Source of the DNA: Eulemur rufifrons
Taxonomy: Eukaryota; Chordata; Mammalia; Primates; Lemuridae
DNA: 64,000 nucleotides
NCBI RefSeq assembly: GCF_041146395.1
Contig: NC_090986.1
Location: 39,964,001 to 40,028,000, forward strand
Reading direction: 5' to 3'
Below the pieces are notes generated by a model that did no database searches, was not told where the DNA came from, and saw only the letters and a program-made list of their open reading frames with translations. Shown here one piece after another: positions 12,413-24,319 of the stretch. How positions within the stretch are numbered: the first letter of the stretch is position 1; the number at the start of each line of letters is the position of its first letter. Position numbers and translations under genes: made by a program.

Positions 12413-13524
12413 ATTTTTCAGAGCCAACATTAAATGAATTTATTTGGCTTTTGTATTTGTCCATTTGCGTGAAACAATATTATGGAAAATGATGATAATT
12501 TAATAATTAAAGATCCATTTATGCATTTTGGTAGGAAAGTATAAATATTAGAAAACAAACCTTTAGATATAGAGTAATGCATCACACTTTCATAAGTAGT
12601 AGAAAGTCATAGAAACAGATTACCAGTTGTTACATCTCTAAAGAATTCAGATTTAGATAATAAATATATTTTAAGTACAGCATTTATTCAACTTAATATT
12701 TTAAGGAAAGCTATGAGATAAATACATTTGTATATAGGTTGGCTTTATCAAAAGGTCTAATGGTATTTTTTTTTCTTGAGATGTCTTAATATGATTTTAA
12801 GCACTATGCAATGTCAAAAATTTAAAATGGTCACGTATAATTTCAGTTTCATTCTCAAAATGTTATTAAGTGGTAGGTAAGAAACCATTTATATTAAAGC
12901 AGAGGAATAAAATGCAACAGTGTTAATATAACATATATCTATATCTTGCTAATTTGGTTCAAACTAGGAAATAACAAAGAAAAATTTCAGTGGGAGAAAA
13001 ATTTATTTTAAGGATAAATACTATATATTCTATAAGTATTACATATTTTAATAATTGGGAAAAACACAGAGTTGGCTATTTATGTATTCATTCATTTATT
13101 TATATTCTCCATGCTATTGTTCAGAGATTTGAGTTCATTTAGTTGCAGAGCACATATTTTGAGATAGCAAAATGTAAATTAAAGTAGAAAATCAAGATTA
13201 AGGAGAAGACAAATATACAAACAAAACAGGAATGCTAGATTATTGATCAGTGTTTTTTCCCAACCCTATCACTACACCTCTTCCTTGTAACAAATATTTT
13301 GCAACTTCTTTACTATTCAATATGAAATTAATAATATAATCTATATAAGTAATAAAAATACCATAACCTAATGAGAAGGAAAACTACAATTAAAAAATAT
13401 ATATAAAATACTGTGGCAAGATTTCACTGGAAGACACAATGAAGTAATCAGATACTTGGATCTAAATGTTGACTCACCATGTCTGATTTTGGATCAAAAG
13501 TTTAGTTTATTATATCTGAAACAA
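12413..13524. other. AT-rich intergenic DNA, nothing recognised
   Basis: Very AT-rich, with no open frame of note and no element that I can identify. Confidence 0.4.
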
Positions 13525-13819
13525 GCAGTACAATTAATCAAAGTATGCACCTAAACTATTGACATAGTTGCCATCTTAATGGTAGCTTGTTTATGCCAGC
13601 AGTGAAGAAGGCTGGAGAGTGAGTGGCGATGAAATCACAAAAGGCGTTGGCCACAGCTTGCTGAGAATTGAATATTTTTCCTTGCAAGAAGTGGTCCAAA
13701 GCCTGGAAGAAATGATAGTCAGTTGGTGCAAGGTCTGAATGACAGAGTTTCCAAGTCCAGCCTCTGTAGCTGGAGCAGCATTGTTTGTGTGATGTGTGGT
13801 TAAGCCGGTGTAGTAACAT
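13525..13819 (-). pseudogene. mariner (Tc1/mariner, DD34D-type) transposase C-terminal fragment
   Basis: The minus-strand frame 13556-13819 (87 codons) translates to a mariner transposase C-terminus. It has SDLAPTDYHFF, the region around the third catalytic aspartate in this family, followed by the F-N-S-Q and A-F-x-x-F-I spacing and a final G-I-N-K-L-P-x-R-W-Q segment. The N-terminal DNA-binding half and the first catalytic residues are missing, and I see no matching terminal inverted repeat pair nearby. It is a dead relic whose N-terminal end is lost beyond about 13.8 kb. Confidence 0.8.
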
Positions 13820-14362
13820 ATTTCATTGCTGAGTTAGGAAGGAGAAATCAGGCATCTATAGTCTTGTCTCTTCCTCTTTTTATCCAGCTAGAAGTTGGGT
13901 GCCTTCAAGGAACACTCAATCTCTTCCCTATTGCATAGGGAGGACTGCCTTACCAATACTGAAGTGAGTGGATGGATAAAATATTTGAGGTTCCAAGCAG
14001 AGAGCTTCTTTGGCTTTACATTAAGCTCTGTCCTCCCACTTAACCATTATTGTAATAAGTGATATTTATGTTTCCATTTGCTACAAATGTTTTTACAGTT
14101 TTTCCAGAATTTAGGAAAGGATTGTGACAAATATTAAGCTTACTCTCAGTAGCAAGATGTAAAGGGAATCATGATTATGTAAATTTCTGTTGATAAAAAG
14201 GAAAATAACAGGTTTTTGTAGGGAAAGCAATGTTTTTCTAAGTACTTAATTCTAAAATAAAATTCTCAGGTAGAAAATTTAGAACATGAATTGATGTCAT
14301 GAATAATGTCAATATTTTAAGCAAGTGGAATGACAAATTTTATGTCTTTTAATCATAGTAAT
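13820..14362. other. Intergenic DNA, nothing recognised
   Basis: Between the mariner relic and the ERVL element I see no gene or named repeat. Confidence 0.4.
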
Positions 14363-14810
14363 TGTCTTAGTTTAAGTTCCCCCAGAAATCAGCTCTGAAA
14401 CAAAAACTTGCATGCAGGAAGTTCATTAGGGAGTACACTTAGGAACAAAACCTGTGAAGAAGTGAGAGAAGCAGGATTAGGCAGAGGAAGAAATGAACTG
14501 AGGGTCAGTTAAAAAGAGGCATCAGCCAAACCCACAGGGAGTTCTGGAACTGAGACAACACTGAGGGTGGTCCCTACATTAAGGGAACAGGACTAGGCCT
14601 TTGTACGACTGCAATGTTAAGTGACTTGAAGCATATTGCACCTCAGAGAGGTGACATAACCATGGGCCAGGCAGCAACCATCAGCTGAGGACAATTCTCA
14701 GAGAAGGGCTCAGCTGCAAGCTGTCAGCAGCCAATACATCTGACAGCTGGGAAATAAGGGATTCACTCCCCAAGGGGCAATCTGGGCAACACACTGCAGA
14801 ATCCATTACA
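14363..14810 (-). mobile_element. ERVL (MLT2-like) LTR, 3' LTR of a minus-strand provirus
   Basis: A 448-bp block with TG...CA ends (tgtcttag at left, cattaca at right), read on the minus strand. It shares the order tgcatgcagaaagtt-like segment, ggagt, gaagcaggat with the LTR at 18595-19010. That makes the two the 3' and 5' LTRs of one element about 4.65 kb apart. The element reads right to left. Confidence 0.65.
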
Positions 14811-15662
14811 GTCCACCACTAGCATTGCTCAGATCTACTTGCTTCTCTAGAGAGTTCATCCTACGTCCAGGATTCTGTTTCTTTTTTTTTTCCCCCCCCC
14901 TGTAGAAACCTAAAAGAGGAAGCTAAGTGGTATGAACCATAGCCCTTGTTGCTGTAGTTGGTTTCAATACTACAACTGAAACTCATAATGCCTTTCTTCC
15001 ACATGTATGCTAGATTGCCTTCACTTTCAGCTAGAACCTCTGCTAGTCTAGGTGGCCTGTTTAGCAGGATCACTCACACCCTCATCCCTGAGACATCTAA
15101 GCCCATGGTCATCATGCCCTTCTCAGGCCACGGGGACTGTACTTGTTCATTTAACATCAAAATCAAGTAAGGGGTACCAAGAGATGCAGCCATGGATCAC
15201 CTAAGTTGGTATACACATTCTTCTGTACTCGTGTATGTAACAGCAGCCCTATCTACTCCTGATGACAGGGGGTCACTCACTCTTGTCATCAGGGGGCTCC
15301 TTTTCTTGTCTGCTGGTTCATTGGATTGAGGAGCCTGATGACTGAAAGGAGCCATAATTTAAAGGCCAGTGGGGTTCTTACTGGGTCCTCCAATGGAAAC
15401 ATTACACCTTTCAGAACTGGAAGCCTGGGCAGGATAGAAACCACAAATTCTCCATAGGGTTACAGGGAGTAGGGCCACTACTTCCACTATGTGTTCCTGA
15501 AGTCATATATTCTATTAGGGACACGGCATCATATAATAGTTGTTAAAGTGTACTATGTATAGTTGTGCCCCAACTGAACCTTCAAAACACCATGGTATTA
15601 TTATATCAACAGCAGGTCCTGGGGTGCATCTTACGTGCTAGGATAAGTGGATCCAGTGGACA
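14811..15662 (-). mobile_element. ERVL provirus internal region (3' part), degraded
   Basis: Sequence between the 3' LTR and the nested MaLR LTR. It contains only short broken frames, for example minus strand 14861-15073, without a recognisable domain. I assign it to the ERVL interior by position. No envelope-like frame is visible, as expected for ERVL. Confidence 0.5.
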
Positions 15663-16176
15663 TGTCAGTTTCATATTGCTGTTGTAACAAATTTACTGGG
15701 TTAAGGCAAAACAAGTTTACTATCTTACATTTCTGGTGGTCAGAAATCCTAAAATCAAGGTGTTTTCAGGGTTACATTTCTTCCAGAAGTTCTCTAGGGG
15801 AACCTAGAACCTTGCCTTTTCCAGCTTCTAGAGGCCACCTGCATTTCTTGGCTCCTGGCTCTACCTTCATCTTTACAGCCAGCAGTGTAGAATCCTCCAA
15901 TCTTTCTCTTGCTTCTACTCCTGTCATCACATCTTCTTCTCTGACTCTGATTCCGTAATCACATTGCCTACTCACGCTTTCACCCGCCTGTCTCTCTCTT
16001 ATAAGATCTCTTGTGATTATATTGGGGCCACCTGGATAAGCCAGGCTACTCTTCCCATATGAAGATCTTCAATTCAATCACATCTGCAAACCTGCTTTTG
16101 CGATGTAAGGTAACATATTCACAAGTTCTGAAGATTATAACATGGGACATCTTTGGGGAGGTATTATGTAGCCACA
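15663..16176 (-). mobile_element. MaLR (MLT1-like) LTR nested in the ERVL provirus
   Basis: A 514-bp block with TG...CA ends. The + strand reads tgtcagtttcatattgctg at left and gtagccaca at right, the complement of MaLR LTRs, with the internal catctgcaaacctgctttt and ttataagatctcttgtgatt segments typical of them. It is flanked by gaca on both sides (15659-15662 and 16177-16180), a short target duplication. It interrupts the ERVL integrase remnant, so it inserted later. Confidence 0.7.
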
Positions 16177-16640
16177 GACATGTATCCACTGGCACACATT
16201 ATATACCATAAAGTGGGCCCCTTGGTCTGAAACACTGCTTTTCAGGATCCCATATCTGCATGAGTCTTCAGATAATGGTGCTGGCCAATGAATGTCCTGT
16301 GGGCAGAGAAGGCAAACCCATACCAGAATAGGTATCAATCTCAGTCAAGTTGAATCATTGACCCTTCCAAGGTGGAATGTAATCAACTATCCAGTAAGCG
16401 GCTGGTTGGTTTCCTTGAGAGATCATGCTGTCTTACGAGCTTAGTGTTGGTCTCTTTTGCTGACAGGGTGTATATTTGGCAGTAGCAGTAGTTAGATCAG
16501 CATTGTTCAGTGAAAGCCCTTGCTGTAAGTTCCATGAGTAACCTTTGTCCTTGCTACCATTCATAGCCTCCATCTCTGCACCATTGCTACTCCAGCCATG
16601 TGCTTTTTGTGCCATCACTGGGTGGACAAAAACAGAGGCT
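16177..16640 (-). pseudogene. ERVL pol remnant: integrase region, broken
   Basis: Minus-strand frames at 16433-16618 and 16135-16338 read in order as parts of a retroviral integrase. The first carries a degenerate zinc-binding tail (a TATA-x-x-x-PCQQKRPTLS segment). The second has SDQGAHF, the surroundings of the second catalytic aspartate. They lie in different frames with stops between them, and the downstream end is cut by the nested MaLR LTR. The copy is dead and retains only fragments of one domain. Confidence 0.75.
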
Positions 16641-17955
16641 AGCTGATATCAACTGGTGGAATCATCCTGTCTATGCGATTGTTCACTGTCTCTAATGGGC
16701 ATCACCATGTGATTCAAAGATAGTCACACTTTGTGCTCACTCCCATAAGTCCATTCACACGCCTCTTTTACAGACCTCCTTCTCCCCAATCTTCTTTCTA
16801 CTTTTAGGCCCCTGAGCAAACAGCCAAGCCATCTGCCACCACCCATGAGTATTACATATCCTTACTTCAGGCTACTTCTCTTTACGTGCAAAATAGATGA
16901 TCACATACACTGCATGAAGTTTGGACCATTAAGATGGATTTGCTTTATCACTATCAGGATCGTAGTGCAGTAGTAGTCCATTTTCTGCCTTACTCACTTA
17001 CCAAGTCAATCTATGCATGAATGAAGCTCAGCCTTTTTCCTCCTCCACCAGTCAGTCATAAGGGACTTTCTATACCTACTCCATGCAAGGGCTTATCTGA
17101 GCTTAGAGACAGGTCCTCATGCAATAGCAGTAGATGACACAGGGGCCTGGCCTCATACTCATGCAGCAGACATGTATTCTGGCCCAGCTCATGACTAATT
17201 CTGGGTGTATCACCTCCACCTTACCATAGATTGATGTTCAGCCCACTGGACCTTATGAGTTGAAGGGTCTGACAAAACCCAGCTCCTGATGGTAGTTCTA
17301 GCCCCTTGACAACTGATGGTGATCACTTGACATCTCACAGTGAGGTGCTCTTTCTCTGTCAGGAACCAAATAGTATGCCAAAAGCCATTTTTCCCATAAT
17401 ATATGATTTTATTTATTTTCTTGCTAAGGATCACATGGTCTTGCTCCAGAACCCTTGGTCTCTTCTTTGTGATTTTCCCACTCAAACTTCCCATTCATTC
17501 CACAGCATCTTTTCCTGCTACTGATACATCTAATTTCATTGGCTCTGTCATGTTGTATAGTCCAAGAAACAGAACTGCTTGTCCTGCAGCCTAGAGATGA
17601 TATAGAGCCCTTTCCTGCTCTGGGCACCACTTAAAGCTGACAGTCATCTGTATCATTTAGGACATGTGTCAGAGCAATATTCTCAAGTAAATATTATATC
17701 CTTAGAACTCAACGAAGCCAGCAGGTGTTATCCTTCCTTCATTATGGTAGGAAAAAGGAGATGTAATAATTTACCCTTTGCTTTGTAGAACGCTTTCCTT
17801 GAATCTCTCAAAAGCTTGGGCTATTGCACCTGCAAGTGCATGCCCATCTGCAGGTATCCCATCCTAGTTACCTCCAGTGAAAGTTTCAGCAATTGCATGG
17901 CTACATCAACCACACATCAGGGCTACCAGTGCTCTCTCTATCATCAGTGATGTTC
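16641..17955 (-). mobile_element. ERVL provirus internal region (gag/pol), heavily degraded
   Basis: By position this should hold gag and the protease/RT/RNase H part of pol. It is only about 1.3 kb, far shorter than an intact gag-pol, so large internal deletions are implied. Frames such as minus strand 17210-17494 and 17424-17630 show no motif I can name. Confidence 0.5.
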
Positions 17956-18503
17956 TGTTAGTTTTCTATTGATGCATAACATTATCACCACAAACTTAAA
18001 ATGACACTCACTAATTATCTCCCAATTTCTGTGCATTAGGAGTCTGGGCATGGTTTAGCTCTATCCTCTGGAAGGCTCTAATCAAGATGTCAGCTGAGGC
18101 TGCAGTCTCAACTGAGACTCAACTGGAAAGAAACCATTTCCAAACTCAAAACCATTTCTGGTTTTTGGCAGAATTCAGTTCCTTTCAGGCTGCCAGACTG
18201 AGGACTCAGTTCTGTATTGGCTGTTGGCCAGAGGCTACCATCAGCTCCTTGTCACATAGATCTCTCTGTATGGTGGCCTACAACATGGTAGCTTGCTTCT
18301 TCAAAGCCAGCAAGGGAGAGAGGGTCCCAGCAAGATAGGAGTTATAATAGTATGTCACTTAATCATGTAAATATAATCAGGTACATCTTGTCACTTTTGC
18401 CATATTCTATTTACTACCCTTAAACAAAGGGAAGGGTCTATACAAGGGCAGGGATATTAGAAGATGGAGGTCATGGGTGTCACCTTAGAAACTGTTCACT
18501 ACA
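17956..18503 (-). mobile_element. MaLR (MLT1-type) LTR nested in the ERVL provirus
   Basis: A block of about 548 bp with TG...CA ends. The + strand starts tgttagttttctattgatgc and ends gttcactaca. The middle segments ggcagaattcagttcctttc and acaacatggtagcttgcttc are familiar from MLT1-type LTRs. The plus-strand open frame 18087-18338 is repeat-derived. It separates the ERVL leader at 18504-18594 from the rest of the interior. Confidence 0.6.
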
Positions 18504-18594
18504 GATGGGGTCCTCATTGCACTCCAACAGTGGATAATCCAGCTCCAAAATCCCATTTTAAGGTCTGTTTCTTCAGACTGTTTCTTATGCCAAC
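18504..18594 (-). mobile_element. ERVL leader next to the 5' LTR
   Basis: On the minus strand, directly after the 5' LTR, there is a TTGG-starting primer-binding-like site. The leader that follows includes cttaaaatgggattttggag. The plus-strand ERVL copy at 32854-32960 has the closely matching ctttaaaatgagattttgga in the same place, so both belong to one ERVL family. Confidence 0.7.
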
Positions 18595-19010
18595 TGACTT
18601 AAGTTGGGTTTCCTGGGAAACAGACTCAGTGATGGAGACGTGCATGCAGAAAGTTTATTGTGGAGTGCTTTCAACACTACTACTAGTGAATGAGAAAAGC
18701 AGGATCAGTTAAGAGAAACAAACTGAACTGCAACAAAAGCTTTAACTAATAACATGAAGAGTTCCAGGAGCTGGGATGGCTCTTCAAAATCATCCTGTCA
18801 AGGTCAGAGTGCCAGGTCTTTGTACCCATGTTGGCCAGCTATTTGATGCTGGCTTCCCTTGGGGAGAGGTTGTAACCTGGGGTAAGACAGCTCTCTAAAG
18901 CCAAGAGCAATTTATGGGAAGGGGCTTAACTTTGAGCATCCAATAGTCAATTCTCTATAGCTGGGTGAATAAATGCCTCAGACCTCAAGGGGTATCTGGG
19001 AGGGATCACA
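18595..19010 (-). mobile_element. ERVL (MLT2-like) LTR, 5' LTR of the minus-strand provirus
   Basis: About 416 bp with TG...CA ends (tgacttaag at left, gggatcaca at right). The segment tgcatgcagaaagtttattg is the complement of a polyadenylation region, and gagaaaagcaggatcagtta aligns with the partner LTR at 14363-14810. The leader at 18504-18594 fixes it as the 5' LTR. Confidence 0.7.
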
Positions 19011-19729
19011 GTAGTAATATTTAATAAAATCCAAAGGCATAATATAACATATAATTCAGTAAACTTTCTGATGTCTTCACTTGATTAAAGGAAGAAAATT
19101 GAGGCCCCAGGGGAATGAATGGATTTTTATGCTTTTAATTATTTTCTATAAATATTTTTTTTCAGACAGGTTACCAATAGATGCTAGATAGGGAATGAAC
19201 TTTACAAGATGCTGGAGTTGGGGTATCGGACTCCAACGTAGGAATGTTTTAGCTACAAGTAACAAAATACTTCATTAATCATAGCTGAGCCAATTAGGAG
19301 TTTTTTCTTATATAAAAATAAATTTGAAACTTTGTTCAATGGCTCTACGATGTCAGGGTCAATATCAGTGATGCTCTTGGCTCTTGTGCCTCCTGTCTTC
19401 TTCTTTCAGATGGAAAGAAAGAGAGAGAAGTAGTACCAGCAGAGTTTCCCTCATCTTGCTGTCCTGAATGTATCACAAAACCAACCCTAGATGCAGGAGA
19501 GCCTCTAAGAGGGAATATTTCACTTTTCCCAATCTCTAGAGTAGAGGCAGACAAGGAAGAAGGAGATTTATAATGGGTGTGGGTAAGCTCAACAATATTG
19601 TTTTCAATGTAGCTTTCTGTTTTGCTGCTTGAAGCCAGATCCACAAGCTTTAAAGACCAGACGAAAGATGACAAAATGCCATCATTTTGCTGAGAAGCCA
19701 AATCAGGTTTATTATTTGGATGGAAGACC
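19011..19729. other. Intergenic DNA with an unassigned old repeat
   Basis: Around 19225-19330 the text (ttttagctacaagtaacaaa) resembles an old mammalian repeat whose family I could not fix. A minus-strand open frame at 19345-19740 (131 codons) has no familiar domain, homopolymer-free but low-information composition and no promoter or splice context, so I do not call it a gene. Confidence 0.35.
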
Positions 19730-20110
19730 ATCTGTATCATTCAGGGTCCAAACAGCAAAACAGACAAGTGCATGCCAGGTCATTAAGAGACAGAATTGAA
19801 TATGGGGAACTAATTGCAATGGTATTGAAGGAACTGAAAAGCCCAACAAGGGACAGAGAGAGACATCTCAGGGATTAGTGGCATGAAGCCACTACAATCC
19901 CTAGAGTTGGAGAGCACAAGAAAGAAATGTTGTTACCAGATTCCAGGAGCTGGGCTGCTCAGTGAGAACTGGTTCCACAAGAGGTTACCTGGTTGGAACT
20001 GAACCATGGAAGGAGAAGCCAAGAGCTGGAATCACAAAAGAGATGATGCCTAAAGGAGGGAGAGGGGGCAGGGAGAGAGATTCTTCCCTCTGTACTTTCT
20101 ATTAATCCAT
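19730..20110 (-). mobile_element. Probable ERVL-class LTR fragment, antisense
   Basis: The text from tcattcagggtccaaacagc through ggttacctggttggaactga resembles the complement of an ERVL-class LTR. I see no polyadenylation signal or target duplication, so the call is tentative. Confidence 0.35.
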
Positions 20111-20359
20111 TTTCCTTTACAGGCTAAAGATAACTTGAGCCTAGCTGGCAAGGGAGGCCTGGAAAATGTAATTTGCAGGGGTCATTCTCCTATTGTACAG
20201 AGCAGAGCAGAAGAATGCAGAGGAATGGACTCAAAAGGAATAAGCAGATTACTGGCTTACCATCCCACCAGCACAGAGGTGGACTTTAGAAGTACCTGTA
20301 GGGATGCCACAGTTTTCGTTTGCAAGCAGTGTTGTCTTTGCTCTACCACATAAATTAGT

Positions 20360-21105
20360 AATTAAATCAGTTTCCAACATTTTACATCATATAGATAAGA
20401 TTATTTTCTCTAAACTAAAAAAGTACTGTCACTTATCCCAAACTAACTTAGGAAGATTATAAAATATCTTTCATAAATTTTATGTTTTAAAGACTTTTTT
20501 CAATAGCTTCTGGCCTAATTTGAAGGCAAACCTGACATGATATCAAAAAAGGGCAAAATATTTTGAAGAGAATTAGTTATGAAGAACTAGTAAACTGACT
20601 TCTTACTTTCAAAATATAAAAGTAAAAACATTTATCAAAACAGGAAGTCAAACAAGGCAGGACTAAGATTTTGATGTTAATTACAGATTAATTAACAGAA
20701 AATGTGAGCTATGGATAATTTATAATTTTTGGACCTAGAGGTATACCATAGCCACCAGCCTTTTGAGAAGGAACTAAGTTTTGACTATTACATGTCAAAA
20801 TGTAGCCAACAGTGAAAATTCCAAAAACTCACTGAATTTACAAAAGCAAGCAAAATACTTTGTGCATTAACAAATTATTTAAGAGCAGGTATTTTAGGGA
20901 AACAACTATTGTCTTTGGATTCTATTTTTTTGTCATGCCAAGATACAGTAAATCTGTATTTGTGTATAGGACTCTGTGTTAAGAAAAAAACAACAACAAA
21001 AACCAACTTCCAAATCCTTGTCTCTATAACTAAAACTGTAACTGTTTTGTTACTTCCTCTAGCATGAGGTTGGGACATACCTCAAATAAGGAACCATTAA
21101 TTTAT
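20360..21105. other. AT-rich intergenic DNA, nothing recognised
   Basis: No gene, promoter-like composition or named repeat visible. Confidence 0.4.
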
Positions 21106-21265
21106 TAACATAATGTTAATAGTACTGCCTGTTTGTAATGTGCTAAACAAGTACTTCATATATATTAATTATGTTATTTAACTTAATCCTCAAAGAATTT
21201 AAAGAAGTAGGTACTATGATCCCCCACTTTACTGATGAGAAAATATAGCCTGAGAGAGGTTAAAT
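21106..21265 (-). repeat. MIR (antisense)
   Basis: The + strand shows the complement of MIR: ttatttaacttaatcctcaa, gaagtaggtactatgatccc, actttactgatgagaaaata and tgagagaggttaaatg. Confidence 0.75.
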
Positions 21266-21791
21266 GTCTTTTAAAAAAAGACCATACTTAGTATATATGT
21301 TTAGAGCTATTTAGATATATCTGGATATCTGTATTTGCCAATAACCCTATTAAATATATTTCAAGGAAACTTCGATATGATAAAATTGTTATTTTATATA
21401 AGAATTTCAGTGGTCCTTTAGTGTTTGAGGATATACAATTTAAACTATTTAATCTTAGTAATAAAGATCAATCTAATAACATAAACTATACTGAAGTTTT
21501 CAAGGTTGAAATGCTGTGGTTTTTAAATTTCTCTTTTTAGGACAGTTACATTTTATATAACTTTCTATATCAGTTGTGAAAAGCTGTGATTTGCATTCAA
21601 ATATGTATTACTGAATTAAGAAACTTAAAAAAGCATATACTCATATTTTAGAATAATTTTTCAGGGATGAAAATGTCAATATATAACTCAGGCACCCTAG
21701 AACCCAGATTATTTTATTTGTGGGAAAACTTAGACATACAATTTATATCTTTTAAAACTAATATGAATAAAAAGCAAAAAACATTAACTCT

Positions 21792-22110
<319 letters not shown>

Positions 22111-22117
22111 TAATTCT

Positions 22118-22945
22118 TAATGCCTACAAATTGCTGAATATTCCAGGACCCTATAAATATAGTTGCTTAAAGCAAGAGGTCAAGATAGCTTGGAGATTCA
22201 ATGTGTTATTTATGTTTAATAGAATTTCAATTGCCATGTTGAATTTTTCTTCTCAGTTTGGAGTATCAAATATATAAAATATATTTTATTTTAAAGTGCA
22301 GTGTCATATTTGTTAAGAATGTAGAATTCTGTTACCCTTAAAAAGCCAAGGTCATAGAAGAGTAAAGCATTTCTTCACTCTTCAAGCCTGAACTATTTAT
22401 TTTTCAAATTGCTCTCAGCTACCAAGCTTGTTTTACATGCTCACAGTTACCAATTTTGTTTTTAAATGCTCCAGTACATTATTGTACAAATCCAGGAAAT
22501 AAACTCAGGGTCTTGACAACAGCATTTTCGGCAGTTTTGATGTGCCTGATAATATACATGCTTCCTGTGTTTGTAATCTTGTAGTATTAGTACAATATTA
22601 ACCTTTTAAATGAAATTAACTACCACCACCAATCTGTCTTCTTACATACACATTATAGTTCCTGCTCTGTTAGTTACTACATCAGCACTGGTGGCTTCCT
22701 TAAAAAAAAAAAAAAAATCTTTAAATATACAGAGTAAAAAAATGTAAAGGTAATAAGAGTTCAAAAAATTGTGGTCCAGGTTTGCAATGTTAAGTGGAAA
22801 AGAAGGACAAAAATCTGTGATCGGAAGGGTGAAAGATGAAGCCGTGGTCTTATTATATGGTCACAGACGAGATTCTTTTGAAAAATGAACATATCAACCA
22901 CAAAGACTGAAAAATACTGCGCCAGTTATCAAATGGGCAAAGGCA
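22118..22945. other. AT-rich intergenic DNA, nothing recognised
   Basis: No gene or named repeat; a 15-base A run lies near 22704. Confidence 0.4.
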
Positions 22946-23795
22946 GGATTTGCCTTAGCTCAACGCTATTCTTTGAGGGCCAAAGTGTCGTGAACTCCGG
23001 TCTAGCCTATTCTGACACCGAACCCGCCCAGTGCGGCCCCCCACGCCCCACTCCTGCAGTCCTCCCTTCCTAACACAAACGCACACACACGCCCAGCCCG
23101 GCCCCAGGATAAAGCTAAGATGGCAGCGAGAAAAGTAGGGGAGCTGCGCTCAGTGGGGCTGGAAAAATAAAAGCAAAGCCCTCCGTATTCTTTCATTCTG
23201 CACAGTTTCTTGAATAACAAGTATCCCTCCTCCTCCCCTCAACACGTGGGCTGCGTAAAGGCATTCAGTAGTAGCGCTCACTGGAGTGGTGGGAGGGGAC
23301 GCTAGCTTGGTATATTACGAGAAACCCACATCTCCTACATGCCGCGACGGTTCAGGTGACCCTTGCGACTTGCCTTGGGGACCACACTCCCCTTCACATC
23401 CTTTACAGTGGAATCAAGGGTGACTCCAAACGCCCTCTCCTTCCTGGCATGCGCCCACTCCCGGCTATCCCAGGGGAGCCATCCAAGGTGCCCAGCTGCC
23501 ACGGCGGTAGCGGTGGCTGTAGTAGGGACCTAGGAGAGCGCCATGAGGAGGCAGGAAGAGGAGGAGGAGGAGTGGGGGGAAAAAAACGCTGCACTGGCTA
23601 TCAATTTAGAGTACAGCGACCGCTGCCGTGGAAGGCAACGCTGCCAACCGCAACCGAAACGCCACCCTCAGATACCTAAGTGAGCATGTGTGCGACTCTG
23701 CGCACGCCTAGTTGCACAGCTCAATGACATCGGGTTTCTTAGGAAATTATCCAGTTTCCGGGTTTTGTGTGTACCCGAGAGGCGCAGGAAGGGGC
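22946..23795. promoter_or_regulatory. CpG-rich patch about 3 kb upstream of MYCBP2 (possible distal promoter or enhancer)
   Basis: CpG dinucleotides are clearly denser here than in both flanks, by eye about 40-45 in roughly 850 bp. Sites visible include an E-box cacgtg at 23243-23248, a YY1-like aagatggcagc near 23118 and a purine-rich aggaggagg tract at about 23555-23580. Short open frames on both strands (for example + 23356-23679) show no domain. It could be an alternative first-exon or divergent noncoding RNA promoter, an enhancer, or a decayed CpG island. Nothing in the sequence alone separates these. Confidence 0.5.
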
Positions 23796-24004
23796 CTGTC
23801 AGGGACTGTAGAGTACAGTAAGGACTGAAGCAAAATTAAGGAAGGGGTGGGAAAAGCCCGGAGACCAGTGCAACCCCATGGGTCAGTGTCCATTAGAAAC
23901 TCTACATGGGCAATGACTGCACATGCCACCACCTGAGCCTGCGCTGGATGGAAATGTTTCTCTGTGCAGGCAGCATTGATTCATTCAACCATTATCTATT
24001 TCCT

Positions 24005-24105
24005 TCCTGCTTATAGCTGCTAGACCGTGTGCTAGAAGCTGGGAATGTAATGTGTGGACAGACACAGACAGGATTCCCACCCTATGGAAAGTCTAATGTG
24101 TTTTG
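24005..24105 (+). repeat. Unassigned old interspersed repeat
   Basis: The text gtgtgctagaagctgggaat and what follows resembles a widespread old mammalian repeat also seen near 29260, 55500 and 63400. Family not assigned. Confidence 0.4.
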
Positions 24106-24109
24106 TTTA

Positions 24110-24315
24110 GTGTGTGTTACCTACCATTTGTGAAAAGCTATGTGCCAAGGATTGAGGGAGAAGCTCTAAGTTCTCCCTGAATCTCATGAGGTAGGTATCA
24201 TTTTGAGCATTATTCAGAGGAGGACACTTGCCCAAAGACATACAATTATTAAGTGGCAGAGTCAGGATACAAATCCAAGGCGGTCTGATTTCAGAGCCTT
24301 TTAGCTACCCTGCTG
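24110..24315 (-). repeat. MIR (antisense)
   Basis: The + strand shows the complement of MIR: ctcatgaggtaggtatcatt, gaggacacttgcccaaagac and ttaagtggcagagtcaggat. Confidence 0.75.
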
Positions 24316-24319
24316 GCTC

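Noticed and set aside
19345..19740. 131-codon minus-strand open frame
   Set aside because: No recognised domain, repeat-derived surroundings, and no promoter, Kozak context or splice sites that would make it a gene.
23356..23679. 107-codon plus-strand open frame in the upstream CpG patch
   Set aside because: CpG-rich DNA has few stop codons, so open frames of this length are expected by chance. No domain is visible, and any transcript here is more likely noncoding.
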